This document shows positions 32,706 through 41,743 of a stretch of 47,169 nt of DNA, piece by piece. This DNA comes from Clostridium jeddahitimonense (GTDB taxonomy: Bacteria; Bacillota; Clostridia; Clostridiales; Clostridiaceae): the NCBI GenBank assembly GCA_000753455.2, contig LM994670.1, positions 2,812,091 to 2,859,259 of the forward strand, in the 5' to 3' direction. Position numbers and translations under genes: made by a program. The first letter of the stretch is position 1, and the number at the start of each line of letters is the position of its first letter. The notes under the pieces are model-generated. The model saw only the letters and a list, made by a program, of their open reading frames with translations. It was not told the origin of the DNA and ran no database searches.

Positions 32706-34688
32706 TTATTTTGCGATAAGTACATAAGCAGATTTCGCTTTAACATTAAGTCTATAATCTGTTATTTCCCTTATCTCATCTATACCTGCTTTTTCTTCAT
32801 TTACAACTAAACTCCACTTCCTATGTGGTATATTAACTTGTACATCTTTGTTATTGCTATTGAAGATTACTAAAATATCATTTTTCTCATCTATTTTCCC
32901 TTTAGTATTTAATATATATGCAACAACATTACTATCTGTGAACTCTTTTCCATTTTCTAAAAATTTAATATTATCATTTATGTCCTTATTTGAATCCATT
33001 CTAAAAGCTTTGTATGTTTTTCTTAATTTAATTAACCCTTTATAATATTCCATTAAGTCTTTATATTTCTCTCTTCTATCCCATCTTATCTTGTTTACAT
33101 AATCAGAAGATTCAAAACTATTTTCTATAAGTCGTCCCTCTTCATCTTCTTTAGTTCTAGCTATTTCTTCACCGGCATGAATAAAACTTATTCCTTGTGA
33201 AGTTAAGACTATAGCTGCTGATAATTTATTCATCTTTATAAGTTCATCTTCTGATAAATCTTTGCTTACTGTTTGTATTTTATCCCATAACGTTAAATTG
33301 TCATGAGCTGAAGCATATGTTACAGTTTGATAAGGTTCATTAGCCCAAAACTCTCTAGAATACATAGCTTTATTAACATCTACTTCCGGATGTTTCGTAG
33401 ATGCCACTACTGCAAATTTAATAGCTTCCTCAAGGCCTTCTCCTCCATTTATAAACCCAGCCTCCTCTTCATAAAAAACATGTCCTTTTATACCATCCCT
33501 ACAATCATCACTAAATGCAGCTATTTGCATTTCATCATATTTGAATGTATTTTTCTTTAATGCGGCTTTATCTTCTGGCAAAGGTGTTGCTCCACCAGCC
33601 CATCCTTCACCGTATACTATTATAGACTTATCTATTTTATCTAATTCTTCTCTTATTTCCTTCATAGTTTCAATATCATGTAATCCCATAAGATCAAATC
33701 TAAAACCATCTATATGATATTCCTTTGCCCAATACACTACAGAATCTACCATATATTTTCTAAACATATATCTATCAGATGCAGTTTCATTTCCACAAGC
33801 CGATCCATCTGTATAATTTCCCTCTTCATCTTCCCTATAATAATATTTAGGAACAGCTAAATTTAGAAATGAATTTAAATCATAAGTATGATTATAAACT
33901 ACATCCATAACAACTCTTAATCCTTCTTTGTGTAACTTCTGTACTAGCTCCTTAAATTCTTTTATTCTTACTTCTCCTTTATAAGGATTAGTTGAATATG
34001 AACCTTCTGGAACATTATAATTCTTAGGATCATATCCCCAATTAAATTGTGGTATATGAAGCTTAGTCTCATCTACTGATCCATAGTCGAAAGCAGGCAA
34101 AAGATGAATATGAGTAAATCCCATTTCTTTCAAATGATTTAATGGTGTCTTATCTTGAATAAATCCTTTGAACTTACCTCTTAAATTAACTTCTACACCT
34201 GATGATTCATCTATTGTAAAATCTCTCACGTGGACTTCATATATTATTGTATCTGTCCAGCTTTTTAATTCTGGCTTCTTATCTTCATTCCATCCATCTG
34301 GATTAGTAGAATATAAATCTACTACCATAGATCTATTACCATTAACCCCTACAGCTTTCGCATATGGGTCCACTAACTCCTTCTCTTCTCTATCTATATT
34401 AACTATATAATTATAAAATTCTCCGCTTAAATCTCCTTCAACTTCTAATGTCCAAGTTCCTTTAATATCTTTATCCATTCTTACTACTTTTTTAGCCTCG
34501 CAAGTATAGTTATAAGGGTCTTTACCATAAAAAGCTATTTTAACTTCTTCTGCAGTAGGTGCCCATAATATAAATTTTGTTTTATTCTTAGAATATATTG
34601 ATCCTAATTTCCCATCATAATTATATAAATCTTGAAATTCTTTACTTTCAAAATACTTTTTTACATCTACAACTTCTCTCATCTTCAT
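32706..34688 (-). CDS. pulA: Type I pullulanase
   Basis: A 660-residue GH13 debranching enzyme that cuts alpha-1,6 bonds in pullulan, glycogen and starch fragments. No signal peptide, so it works in the cytoplasm like Bacillus AmyX. Residues 20-110 are a CBM48-like domain (FILWAPTAEEVKIAFYG). The type I motif is FNWGYDP near 218; catalytic regions follow in order: MDVVYNH, DGFRFDLMGLHD (nucleophile Asp), VYGEGW (acid Glu) and SAHDNLTLWDK. GAGGATC precedes the ATG. A 12-bp operator palindrome lies 33 nt upstream, shared with the debranching enzyme gene, so both are probably repressed together. Confidence 0.93.
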   Translation of the reverse strand: MKMREVVDVKKYFESKEFQDLYNYDGKLGSIYSKNKTKFILWAPTAEEVKIAFYGKDPYNYTCEAKKVVRMDKDIKGTWTLEVEGDLSGEFYNYIVNIDREEKELVDPYAKAVGVNGNRSMVVDLYSTNPDGWNEDKKPELKSWTDTIIYEVHVRDFTIDESSGVEVNLRGKFKGFIQDKTPLNHLKEMGFTHIHLLPAFDYGSVDETKLHIPQFNWGYDPKNYNVPEGSYSTNPYKGEVRIKEFKELVQKLHKEGLRVVMDVVYNHTYDLNSFLNLAVPKYYYREDEEGNYTDGSACGNETASDRYMFRKYMVDSVVYWAKEYHIDGFRFDLMGLHDIETMKEIREELDKIDKSIIVYGEGWAGGATPLPEDKAALKKNTFKYDEMQIAAFSDDCRDGIKGHVFYEEEAGFINGGEGLEEAIKFAVVASTKHPEVDVNKAMYSREFWANEPYQTVTYASAHDNLTLWDKIQTVSKDLSEDELIKMNKLSAAIVLTSQGISFIHAGEEIARTKEDEEGRLIENSFESSDYVNKIRWDRREKYKDLMEYYKGLIKLRKTYKAFRMDSNKDINDNIKFLENGKEFTDSNVVAYILNTKGKIDEKNDILVIFNSNNKDVQVNIPHRKWSLVVNEEKAGIDEIREITDYRLNVKAKSAYVLIAK

Positions 34689-34720
34689 AATATGATCCTC
34701 AACTCTTTCTTAAGTTCTCC

Positions 34721-34732
34721 GGAAACGATTCC
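34721..34732 (-). promoter_or_regulatory. LacI/CcpA-type operator before pulA
   Basis: GGAAACGATTCC, near-perfect palindrome with a central CG, lies 33 nt before the pulA start and downstream of a TATAAT-like box. It reads TGGAATCGTTTCC on the coding strand, close to a catabolite response element or a maltose LacI-family operator. Confidence 0.6.
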
Positions 34733-34968
34733 AGTTATTTTTTCAGCTTACTCTTGTTTGCTTCTTAATACTATTTTATTATATCATATTTTATTCCCTA
34801 ATAATGTTAAATATTAATATATTTTATTTTTTGTATAAACTTCCAAATTAATTAGAAATTTATATTAGTATCACCAATTATTTACCTTATTAATATCTAC
34901 GACTTTTTCACATAATAAACATATATGACAGGGTAAATATTGTCCTGCCAAAACAAAGGAGGAATATT

Positions 34969-35841
34969 ATGAAGAAAAAAAATTTATCACTAATGTTAAT
35001 GTCTTTAGTTATCGCTTCTGAGACTTTAATATCTATGCCTTCAGCAACAATTAAAGTTTCAGAATTAAAACCTGTAGAAGTTTCAAACCCTTCAGCGACT
35101 TCTAACAAAGGTGGAGACAGGGAATCTAAAGAAGATAAAACTAAGAAAGAAAAACATTATAAAGAAAAAGAAGAAAAGAAAGAAATGAAAAATGAGCAAA
35201 AAAATGAGAAACCTCAAGCTCCAGCTCAAAATAAAGAAGAAAAACCTAAAGAGCAAACACCACCTACTCCTACTAAAGAGCAAAAACCAACAGAAGATAT
35301 GAACAAAAAAACTCCAACTCCAGCTTCACCTTCACAAGATTTAAATAAAAAGCCTTGCGAAGATAAAGCTAAAAATCAAGTACCACTTGCTCCTGCGAAG
35401 GAGGAAAAGCCTTCAGAAAATATTAATAAAAAACCTATTGAGAAAGAAAAAACTCCAACTATGCCTTCTCAAGATTTAAATAAAAAACCTGCAGAAGATA
35501 AAAGTAAAACTCCAGCAGAAACTACTCCTGCTAAAGAGCAAAAAACTCCAGCTACCCCTTCACAAGATTCAACTAAGAAACCTTGTGAAGATAAATCTAA
35601 AGACTCTACAAAAACTAAAGAGCAAATGCCAGCTGCTCCTACTAAAGAATTAAAACCAAAAGCTACAGAAGATAAAAAAGATAAAAATGAAAAAGAAGCC
35701 AAAGAAAATAAAAAAGATAAAAAATGTAAAGATAAGAAAGATAAACACGGTCATAAAAAGCATAAACATGACCACGAAGAAAAACATGATAAAAATAAAA
35801 ACAACTGCAAAACTCCCTGTAGAGATTCAGAAGATCAATAA
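34969..35841 (+). CDS. Secreted Lys/Pro/Glu-rich repeat protein with His-rich tail
   Basis: A 290-residue low-complexity protein. A signal-like N-terminus (MKKKNLSLMLMSLVIASETL) is followed by about 190 residues made of imperfect repeats around PSQDLNKKPCEDK and PAKEQKP, rich in Lys, Pro, Glu and Thr, with occasional Cys. The last 50 residues are very basic and histidine-rich (KHGHKKHKHDHEEKHDK) and end with Cys-x3-Cys. No LPxTG or membrane anchor is seen. It is probably an extended surface or matrix polymer that may bind metal through the tail. AGGAGG precedes the ATG and a strong terminator follows. No family recognised. Confidence 0.7.
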   Translation: MKKKNLSLMLMSLVIASETLISMPSATIKVSELKPVEVSNPSATSNKGGDRESKEDKTKKEKHYKEKEEKKEMKNEQKNEKPQAPAQNKEEKPKEQTPPTPTKEQKPTEDMNKKTPTPASPSQDLNKKPCEDKAKNQVPLAPAKEEKPSENINKKPIEKEKTPTMPSQDLNKKPAEDKSKTPAETTPAKEQKTPATPSQDSTKKPCEDKSKDSTKTKEQMPAAPTKELKPKATEDKKDKNEKEAKENKKDKKCKDKKDKHGHKKHKHDHEEKHDKNKNNCKTPCRDSEDQ

Positions 35842-35940
35842 ATATATTATAGAATTGATATCATATTAATAAATATACATTAATATTTTGTTTATATAAA
35901 AGTATTAAAAATTTTTAATATGACTATAATTTATACTTTT

Positions 35941-35976
35941 AAAAAGTTCTACTACATATATGTAGTAGAACTTTTT
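35941..35976 (+). terminator. Perfect 18-bp palindromic terminator
   Basis: A 36-nt perfect palindrome (AAAAAGTTCTACTACATA and its complement with no loop bases) about 100 nt after the repeat-protein gene, ending in TTTTT. Confidence 0.8.
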
Positions 35977-36049
35977 ATTTTAAGAATTATATAAATTTAA
36001 ATAATATAGTAAATTATGAGAAATAATATATTTAAAGGAGTGATATTAA

Positions 36050-36493
36050 ATGTTCAAAAGAAAACTTATAACGTTAATACTAATATCTTTAATAATAGAA
36101 AGTCTTACTATTATTAAACCTCTCATAAATTCCACTGCTTCATGTAACCTTCCTTGTACTTGTGATGATGAATTTAACGCTTTTTATACAGATGATGATA
36201 GTTCAAACAGTAAATATATTGATATTTTTTGGACTGAGAGCAATATAAAACTTTTAAACGAAAATGAACGAAAAATTTTAGATGATATCCAAAATAAAAT
36301 GATTACTAACAACCGATTAGGTAAAGAAGATATTGAACAAATGTCTACACTAAAAGATGTAGTTTTTAAGAACAAATTAACCGAGGATGAATTCACTGAC
36401 TTTAAAGAAATTATAGAAAAGAAAAGAAGTAGAGAAAAACTAACTACCGAAGAAGTTGTTAGGCTTAAATCCTATTTCAATTCTATACAATAA
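36050..36493 (+). CDS. Small secreted protein, function unknown
   Basis: A 147-residue protein with a signal-like N-terminus (KRKLITLILISLIIESLT, residues 3-20) resembling that of the preceding repeat protein. A short cysteine cluster follows (CNLPCTC, about 32-38). The remaining 100 residues are charged and probably helical, with two repeats of a KLTxEE/RLGKEDIE-like helix start. It is not clearly a lipoprotein. AAGGAGTGA precedes the ATG. The two secreted genes lie in tandem between pulA and the glycogen debranching gene, both on the other strand. No family recognised. Confidence 0.65.
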   Translation: MFKRKLITLILISLIIESLTIIKPLINSTASCNLPCTCDDEFNAFYTDDDSSNSKYIDIFWTESNIKLLNENERKILDDIQNKMITNNRLGKEDIEQMSTLKDVVFKNKLTEDEFTDFKEIIEKKRSREKLTTEEVVRLKSYFNSIQ

Positions 36494-36589
36494 CCACTTA
36501 TTTTTATTTTTTTATGCAAATTATGTAATTATTAAAGCAACTACTGTAATAATAAAAGCTATAAAGCCATTTACTGAACTTTGTAAAAA

Positions 36590-36616
36590 AGAGTTGTAGC
36601 TATACCGCTACAACTC
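36590..36616 (-). terminator. Terminator after the glycogen debranching gene
   Basis: GAGTTGTAGC and GCTACAACTC form a 10-bp stem with a 6-nt loop; on the minus strand it runs into TTTTTT. It lies about 120 nt past the debranching gene stop; the rest of that gap (36617-36735) shows nothing clear. Confidence 0.75.
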
Positions 36617-36735
36617 AAAACTCATAAAAAAACTCATAACACTTTTAATAACGACACTTTAAGGCATTACTCTGTCGCCTACTTATATATTATAATTAAA
36701 ATATAATTTAGTCAAATTTAACTTTTATCCCTATA

Positions 36736-38754
36736 TTAGTAAATGATGTAAGGTAGTACATCATTTACATATGCCCGTAAAACTTCTGCTATGCTCCACG
36801 CTTGAGAATAACACCCTCTGCTTGTTGCTGCAAAATCACCATCAAAAATTTCGGCTATTCCATTTATACAACCATCCTTCATTGTATCCTCAAATACCTT
36901 GCACATATACTCAGCTTTTTCTACTGCCTCTTTAGAATAATCATTCACTTTACAATAAGCAGTTATAAAACCTCCTATTAAAAATCCCCATGTTGTTCCC
37001 ATATGATAAGCACAATCTCTATCAAAAAGCTTACCTATATATTTACTTTTATAATCTTTATCCATAAAAGATAATGATCGTAACCCATAAGTAGCATATA
37101 AATGTTTATAAACTATATTTACGATACTCTTTTCTTTTTCTCTGGTTAATATTGAAAATGGTAATGAAACAGCCCAGATTTGATTTGGTCTAATTCTATC
37201 ATCATTTTCATCAACTACGTCGTATAAACATCCTTTTTCTTCATTCCAAAATTTCCTGTTAAATGATTCCTTAACTTTTTCTGATAATATTTCATACTGC
37301 CTACCATCTTCTCCAAACTCCTTAGATAATATCTCCATTATCTTTAATGCATTAAACCATAAAGCATTAATCTCTACAGGCTTTCCATGCCTAGGTGTAA
37401 CTACATAGTCTCCAACTCTTACATCCATCCAAGTTACTTGATCCAAGCCTCCCCCAGCATGAATTAGTCCATCTTTATCCATACCTATTGAGAAATCAGT
37501 GCCCGTTGAATATGCTTTATAAATTTCTTTTAATTTTGGATATATCTTTTCTTTAATAAAATCATAATCCTCTTCATTTCCTGTGTAATTTAAGTATTGA
37601 TAAACAGCTTGAAAGTACCAAAGTGAAGCATCAACAGTATTATATCCTGGTTCTGTATTGATATCTGGAAATACATTTGGTACTAATCCATTTTTAATAT
37701 ATCTTGCAAATGATTCCAATATCTCTTTTGCATCATTAAATCTCTTTGTAACTAAAGTAAGTCCTTCAAAAGCTATCATAGTATCCCTTCCCCAATCAGT
37801 AAACCAAGGATATCCTGCTAGTACTGTTTTAAGGCCTGTACTTTCTCTCTTAACTATAAAGTGATCTGCTGCTTTAACAAGATTATTAGCAAATCTATCT
37901 TCCAAATCAGCTTGTCTCACTAATCCTTCTGCTCTATCTTTATATTCTTTTACTATATCAAATCCTGATTTAGTATCCAAATCTTCTATCGTGCATTTAA
38001 CATAAAACTTCTTTTTTTCGAAAGGCTTTAAATTAACTTGCACTTCATAAGGAGTATAATGATTATCTACACCTAAAAAACCAGTCCTATGATCTATCAT
38101 ATAAAAATGATTTTCCTCAATTAAGTAATTAGGTGTTGCCATACTTGTAGGAATTAAACTTCTATCATAAAATTCTCCTTCAGAAGAATAAAACTTAATT
38201 TCCCTATCCTTATCTTTATTAGGTATTAAAGATAAACTTCTATTTCCTAAATTTATATCAAATTTTAATTCATTTCTTTCACTTACATCTGTTGATGCTC
38301 TATAATTAAATAGTGGAACTACTCTTATTTTTGCTTCATCCATTCCATTTTCTATTTCATAACATATAGCTACAGTATTATGGCCGTATTCTAGTGCTAT
38401 TGTTTTCTTTATACTAATATCCTCAACCTTATATATGTATTCTGGAACAGAATCAAATGTAAATCTTTCTAGATACTCTTGTCCATTTTTTGAACTTCCT
38501 ATATATTGTTGAGACGTCAAATCATACTCTCTCCCATTAATTTCTATTAACTCTTGAGTTCTTGTAAGTATAAGGGTTCTATTAACTGGTGCATTTAATG
38601 ATGCCACTAAATAGCCATGGAAGCATTGTGCTCCTCCACCAGCAACTGTATGATTAGCAAAGCCCCCTATCCCATTTCCTACCATCCAAATTAATTCGTT
38701 TCCTTCTTCTATACTCTTAAAGCTTCCTCTCCCATACTTATAAATCCTCTCCAA
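36736..38754 (-). CDS. Glycogen debranching enzyme (amylo-alpha-1,6-glucosidase type)
   Basis: A 672-residue GH133-type enzyme: N-terminal GDE_N beta-sandwich (about 15-260, with MVGNGIGGFANHTVAG) and C-terminal (alpha/alpha)6 barrel (about 290-670). The barrel motifs are GYPWFTDWGRDTMIAFEG, DASLWYFQA, QVTWMDVRVG and TWGFLIGGFI. It removes alpha-1,6 glucosyl branches from glycogen or maltodextrin. The start is taken as TTG 38754 because GGGAGGG stands 6 nt before it; an ATG five codons upstream contains that site and has none of its own. It has the same operator palindrome as pulA. Confidence 0.9.
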   Translation of the reverse strand: MERIYKYGRGSFKSIEEGNELIWMVGNGIGGFANHTVAGGGAQCFHGYLVASLNAPVNRTLILTRTQELIEINGREYDLTSQQYIGSSKNGQEYLERFTFDSVPEYIYKVEDISIKKTIALEYGHNTVAICYEIENGMDEAKIRVVPLFNYRASTDVSERNELKFDINLGNRSLSLIPNKDKDREIKFYSSEGEFYDRSLIPTSMATPNYLIEENHFYMIDHRTGFLGVDNHYTPYEVQVNLKPFEKKKFYVKCTIEDLDTKSGFDIVKEYKDRAEGLVRQADLEDRFANNLVKAADHFIVKRESTGLKTVLAGYPWFTDWGRDTMIAFEGLTLVTKRFNDAKEILESFARYIKNGLVPNVFPDINTEPGYNTVDASLWYFQAVYQYLNYTGNEEDYDFIKEKIYPKLKEIYKAYSTGTDFSIGMDKDGLIHAGGGLDQVTWMDVRVGDYVVTPRHGKPVEINALWFNALKIMEILSKEFGEDGRQYEILSEKVKESFNRKFWNEEKGCLYDVVDENDDRIRPNQIWAVSLPFSILTREKEKSIVNIVYKHLYATYGLRSLSFMDKDYKSKYIGKLFDRDCAYHMGTTWGFLIGGFITAYCKVNDYSKEAVEKAEYMCKVFEDTMKDGCINGIAEIFDGDFAATSRGCYSQAWSIAEVLRAYVNDVLPYIIY

Positions 38755-38788
38755 ATTTATCCCTCCCATTTCTATCTCTTATTAATAG

Positions 38789-38815
38789 ATTATATCGGAA
38801 TCGTTTCCAAGTCAA
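38789..38815 (-). promoter_or_regulatory. Promoter with operator between -35 and -10
   Basis: On the minus strand TTGACT (38810-38815) and TATAAT (38789-38794) are 15 bp apart, and GGAAACGATTCC (coding sense, 38797-38808) fills the spacer. A repressor bound here would exclude RNA polymerase. The 12-bp palindrome equals that before pulA. Confidence 0.65.
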
Positions 38816-38823
38816 CGATTTTT

Positions 38824-38892
38824 AAGTTAAGAGTTAATATAGAATGTTTAAAATCTCTCTAAAAAAAAATTATAACTATTAACTCTTAGCTT
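38824..38892. repeat. Inverted repeat of the TTAAGAGTTAA family
   Basis: AAGTTAAGAGTTAATA (38824-38839) and TATTAACTCTTAGCTT (38877-38892) are facing copies with one mismatch, 37 nt apart. The same TTAAGAGT words form the arms of the repeat at 31704-31827. This one lacks the triloop palindromes. It may also act as a terminator for the oxidoreductase gene. Confidence 0.55.
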
Positions 38893-38896
38893 TTAA

Positions 38897-40420
38897 CTAT
38901 ATAAGATTAGGGTTTATTTCATTATAAGTTTCTGACCCATATTGTTTTAATAGTACAGTGGCTGGGCCTTCTAATATCTCTCCATCTATGCCAAATCTTG
39001 AACCATGACATGGACAATCCCAACTTTTCTCTAAAGGATTCCATTTAAGTTCACATCCCATATGAGTACAAGTCGTATCAACTATATGAAATATATCCTC
39101 CGCATCTCTATATACTCCGAACTTAGATTTATCAATACTAACTATCTTCCCTTTATCTCTATCAGGCATATCTTTTGATGCAATCTTAACCTTCCCCATT
39201 ATGTACTGAATCCCTACATCAGTATTCTCTTTTAAAAACTCTCCTGTTAAATATCCTTCACTTCTTGATGGCGTGAATGTACTTAAATATTTACTTTTCC
39301 CATTTATATAAAGCTGACTTAAAATAATCCCAGCTACAGTTCCATTACTCATTCCCCATTTTCCAAATCCAGTAGCTACTAATATATTTTTTGTTACTGA
39401 ATTTAAATATCCTATATATGGTACGTTATCTGAAGTAATATAATCTTGAGTGCTCCATCTATATTGATATTTCTCAACTCCAAATTTTTCTTTGCCATAC
39501 TCCTCTAATGCTCCATAATGATCCTCCTCTTCCTTATGAGCAACTTTATGACTTTCTCCTGCTACAAGCAAAAGCCTTCTTTCTCCATCATTATAAATTC
39601 TTAAACTCCTCTTTGGTGTGGATGCATTAATAAATGTCGCCTGTGGAAATTCACCATTATATTCCCCTGCAACTACATATGATCTTTCTGGTCTTAATCT
39701 TGCGAAATAAAAGCTCAATCCATCATAAAATGGATAATGAGAAGCTATAATAAGTTTATCCGTTTTTATTTCATATCCCCCTAAACTATGTACAGTTATA
39801 ATGTCTTTATACTTATCTATCGATTTCATAGGAGCCTTCTCATATATTTCTCCACCTAACTCCTCTACTTTTCTTGCTAAATAATCTATATATTTCTTAG
39901 GATTAAATTGGGCTCCTACATTAAACTTTATAGCTCCGTAAGATTCTATAGGTAATGGTATATCCATTATAAATTCACAATTAATACCTATTTCTTTACA
40001 TATATCAAACTCTTTCAATACCTTTTTACTATCACTTTCATTTTCTGCATAAATATAAGCCGGAGCCCTCTCATAATCACAATCAATTTTATTCTCATCA
40101 ATTATTTTCTCAATTAACTTTAAAGCCTCATTATTAGCCTCATAATATTTTTTAGCATTTTCTGCTCCGTAACGTTTATATATATCAGAATATTTTATTC
40201 CATTTTGAGGAGTTATCTTTCCTGTATTTCTCCCTGTTGCACCATATCCAATATAATCTGCATCTACCACGACAGGTTTATATCCTTCTTTACATAGCAA
40301 ATAAGCAGTAGTAATCCCAACAATCCCTCCCCCTACAATCAAACACTCAACTCTCTTATCTTCATCTAGTACCCTGTATTTATTACCTTCAGAACTACTT
40401 ATCCATAAAGATTTATTCAT
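38897..40420 (-). CDS. FAD-dependent oxidoreductase (DAO) with C-terminal Rieske domain
   Basis: A 507-residue fused enzyme. Residues 20-380 are a DAO-type flavin oxidoreductase (CLIVGGGIVGITTAYLL with the FAD-binding GxGxxG form, YGATGRNTGKITPQ, and a late GFGKWGMSNGTVAG). Residues 420-500 are a Rieske 2Fe-2S domain with CTHMGC and CPCHGS, giving the two Cys and two His ligands. It is a soluble protein that would pass electrons between FAD and the iron-sulfur cluster; the substrate, perhaps an amine, is unknown. AAGGAAG precedes the ATG. It is divergent from the tocopherol-cyclase-like gene, 107 nt away. Confidence 0.88.
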   Translation of the reverse strand: MNKSLWISSSEGNKYRVLDEDKRVECLIVGGGIVGITTAYLLCKEGYKPVVVDADYIGYGATGRNTGKITPQNGIKYSDIYKRYGAENAKKYYEANNEALKLIEKIIDENKIDCDYERAPAYIYAENESDSKKVLKEFDICKEIGINCEFIMDIPLPIESYGAIKFNVGAQFNPKKYIDYLARKVEELGGEIYEKAPMKSIDKYKDIITVHSLGGYEIKTDKLIIASHYPFYDGLSFYFARLRPERSYVVAGEYNGEFPQATFINASTPKRSLRIYNDGERRLLLVAGESHKVAHKEEEDHYGALEEYGKEKFGVEKYQYRWSTQDYITSDNVPYIGYLNSVTKNILVATGFGKWGMSNGTVAGIILSQLYINGKSKYLSTFTPSRSEGYLTGEFLKENTDVGIQYIMGKVKIASKDMPDRDKGKIVSIDKSKFGVYRDAEDIFHIVDTTCTHMGCELKWNPLEKSWDCPCHGSRFGIDGEILEGPATVLLKQYGSETYNEINPNLI

Positions 40421-40527
40421 TATTAACTTCCTTTCTTTTAATTACTTTATATAAGTAGTATACCCCTGCATATTTATCCTATGTTTGATAAGACTAATCT
40501 TATAATAATAATTAATTGGAGGAAAAA

Positions 40528-41493
40528 ATGAACGTTATATTAGATCCAAATCTCTATCATGGAGAGAATAAAAAAGATAACTTTTTTGAAGGTTGGTACT
40601 TTAAAATGGTAACTAAAGATAGAAAACACACTCTTGCTATTATACCTGGTATATCACTTTCAAAAGACTCTCACTCTTTTATTCAAGTTTTACAAGGTGA
40701 AAAGAATTCATTTAATTATTTTAGGTATCCTACCTTTAAGTTTTCTTATTCAAATTCACCTTTTTCTATCAATATAGACCAAAGCTCATTTTCATTAAAA
40801 AGACTATTATTAAATATACGTAATGAAAAGTTGAAAATTATAGGAGCATTATATTTTGATAATATAATTCCTTGGAAAGATTCAACTCTAAATCCAGGTA
40901 GTATGGGATTTTATAATTACTTAAACTTCATGGAGTGTTATAGCCAAGTATGTGCCTTAGATGGCAATATACAAGGCGTACTGACTATTAACGATGAACT
41001 AATAGATTTTCACGGTGGTAAGGTTTATATAGAAAAGAATTGGGGAAAAAGCTTCCCTTTAAGCTGGCTTTGGATCCAAAGTAACTATTTTAATGATAAA
41101 AGAGCTACTGTTACATGTTCAGTAGGCGAAATTCCTTTCCCGTTAAAAAGCTTTAGAGGATTTTTAATAGGTGTTACTGTTGATGATATATTTTTCAAAT
41201 TTACTACTATGAATAGAAGTCATTTAGATATTAAACTTAATAATAATGATATTACCCTACAAGTTAAAAATAAGAATTTCAAACTTTCTTTAAAAACTAA
41301 AAGTACTAAGGATAATTTTATCCTTTGCCATGGACCTAAAGATGGTAAAATGATTCCTTATGTTAAAGAAACACTAACAGGTACTGTACAAATAGAACTA
41401 TTAGATTTAAAAAATGATAAGCTAATCTATTCAGGTGAAGGCTATAATACAGGAATAGAATATGGTGGTAATTTAATAAATAGTTTAGAATAA
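40528..41493 (+). CDS. Tocopherol-cyclase-like protein
   Basis: A 321-residue protein of the tocopherol cyclase-like family (PF14249 type). Its marks are FFEGWYFKM near residue 20, MECYSQVCALDG near 135, and the segment GGKVYIEKNWGKSFP followed by WLWIQSN near 175. Plant members close the ring of vitamin E; bacterial members, frequent in Firmicutes, must act on another substrate, as no tocopherol pathway is expected here. No signal peptide. The start is ATG 40528 with TGGAGG 6 nt before; a TTG four codons earlier overlaps that site. Function in this organism is unknown. Confidence 0.8.
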   Translation: MNVILDPNLYHGENKKDNFFEGWYFKMVTKDRKHTLAIIPGISLSKDSHSFIQVLQGEKNSFNYFRYPTFKFSYSNSPFSINIDQSSFSLKRLLLNIRNEKLKIIGALYFDNIIPWKDSTLNPGSMGFYNYLNFMECYSQVCALDGNIQGVLTINDELIDFHGGKVYIEKNWGKSFPLSWLWIQSNYFNDKRATVTCSVGEIPFPLKSFRGFLIGVTVDDIFFKFTTMNRSHLDIKLNNNDITLQVKNKNFKLSLKTKSTKDNFILCHGPKDGKMIPYVKETLTGTVQIELLDLKNDKLIYSGEGYNTGIEYGGNLINSLE

Positions 41494-41498
41494 AAAAA

Positions 41499-41523
41499 GA
41501 GTTGTAATATTAAATTACAACTC
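41499..41523 (-). terminator. Terminator between convergent genes
   Basis: GAGTTGTAAT and ATTACAACTC form a 10-bp stem; on the minus strand TTTTTTT follows, serving the zinc-ribbon gene. It may also end the plus-strand gene. Confidence 0.75.
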
Positions 41524-41532
41524 TAAAAACAA

Positions 41533-41685
41533 TTATCTGTTGTTTTGTGCTTTCTTAGCTCTTCTACAAGCTAAACATCTCTTTGGCTCGTTGTCGAATC
41601 CTTTTTCTTTGTAGAATTCTTGTTCTCCTACTGTGAATACGAATTCAGCGCCACAATCAACACATACTAAAGTCTTATCTGTCAT
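41533..41685 (-). CDS. Small zinc-ribbon protein (50 aa)
   Basis: A 50-residue protein with four cysteines in two pairs: CVDCGAEF at residues 8-11 and RCLACRRAKK near 38-41, plus FTVGEQEFYKEKGF between, the typical form of the probable zinc-ribbon domain family of small clostridial proteins. It likely binds one zinc and may contact nucleic acid through its basic C-terminus. AGGAGGG stands 8 nt before the ATG. Codons are richer in C and G than in its neighbours, in line with strong expression. A leader of more than 100 nt precedes it, with a sequence that can pair with the ribosome site. Confidence 0.8.
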   Translation of the reverse strand: MTDKTLVCVDCGAEFVFTVGEQEFYKEKGFDNEPKRCLACRRAKKAQNNR

Positions 41686-41694
41686 GAAAATTCC

Positions 41695-41743
41695 CTCCTA
41701 GGATTAAAGATTACATATGGATTAATAATTCTCAGTCTAGGAG
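41695..41743 (-). promoter_or_regulatory. Leader pairing that can hide the ribosome site
   Basis: On the minus strand CTCCTAG (41743-41737) is the exact complement of CTAGGAG (41701-41695), which contains the Shine-Dalgarno site of the zinc-ribbon gene. A TATAAT box lies further up at 41811-41816 with a weak TTTATA at 41834-41839, giving a leader of roughly 120 nt. The rest of the 298-nt gap to 41983 holds only AT-rich sequence and the terminator of ecfT. Confidence 0.45.

Noticed and set aside
36521..36590. Short hydrophobic minus-strand frame between the debranching gene and its neighbour
   Set aside because: About 24 residues, no start codon, and it begins within the terminator stem.
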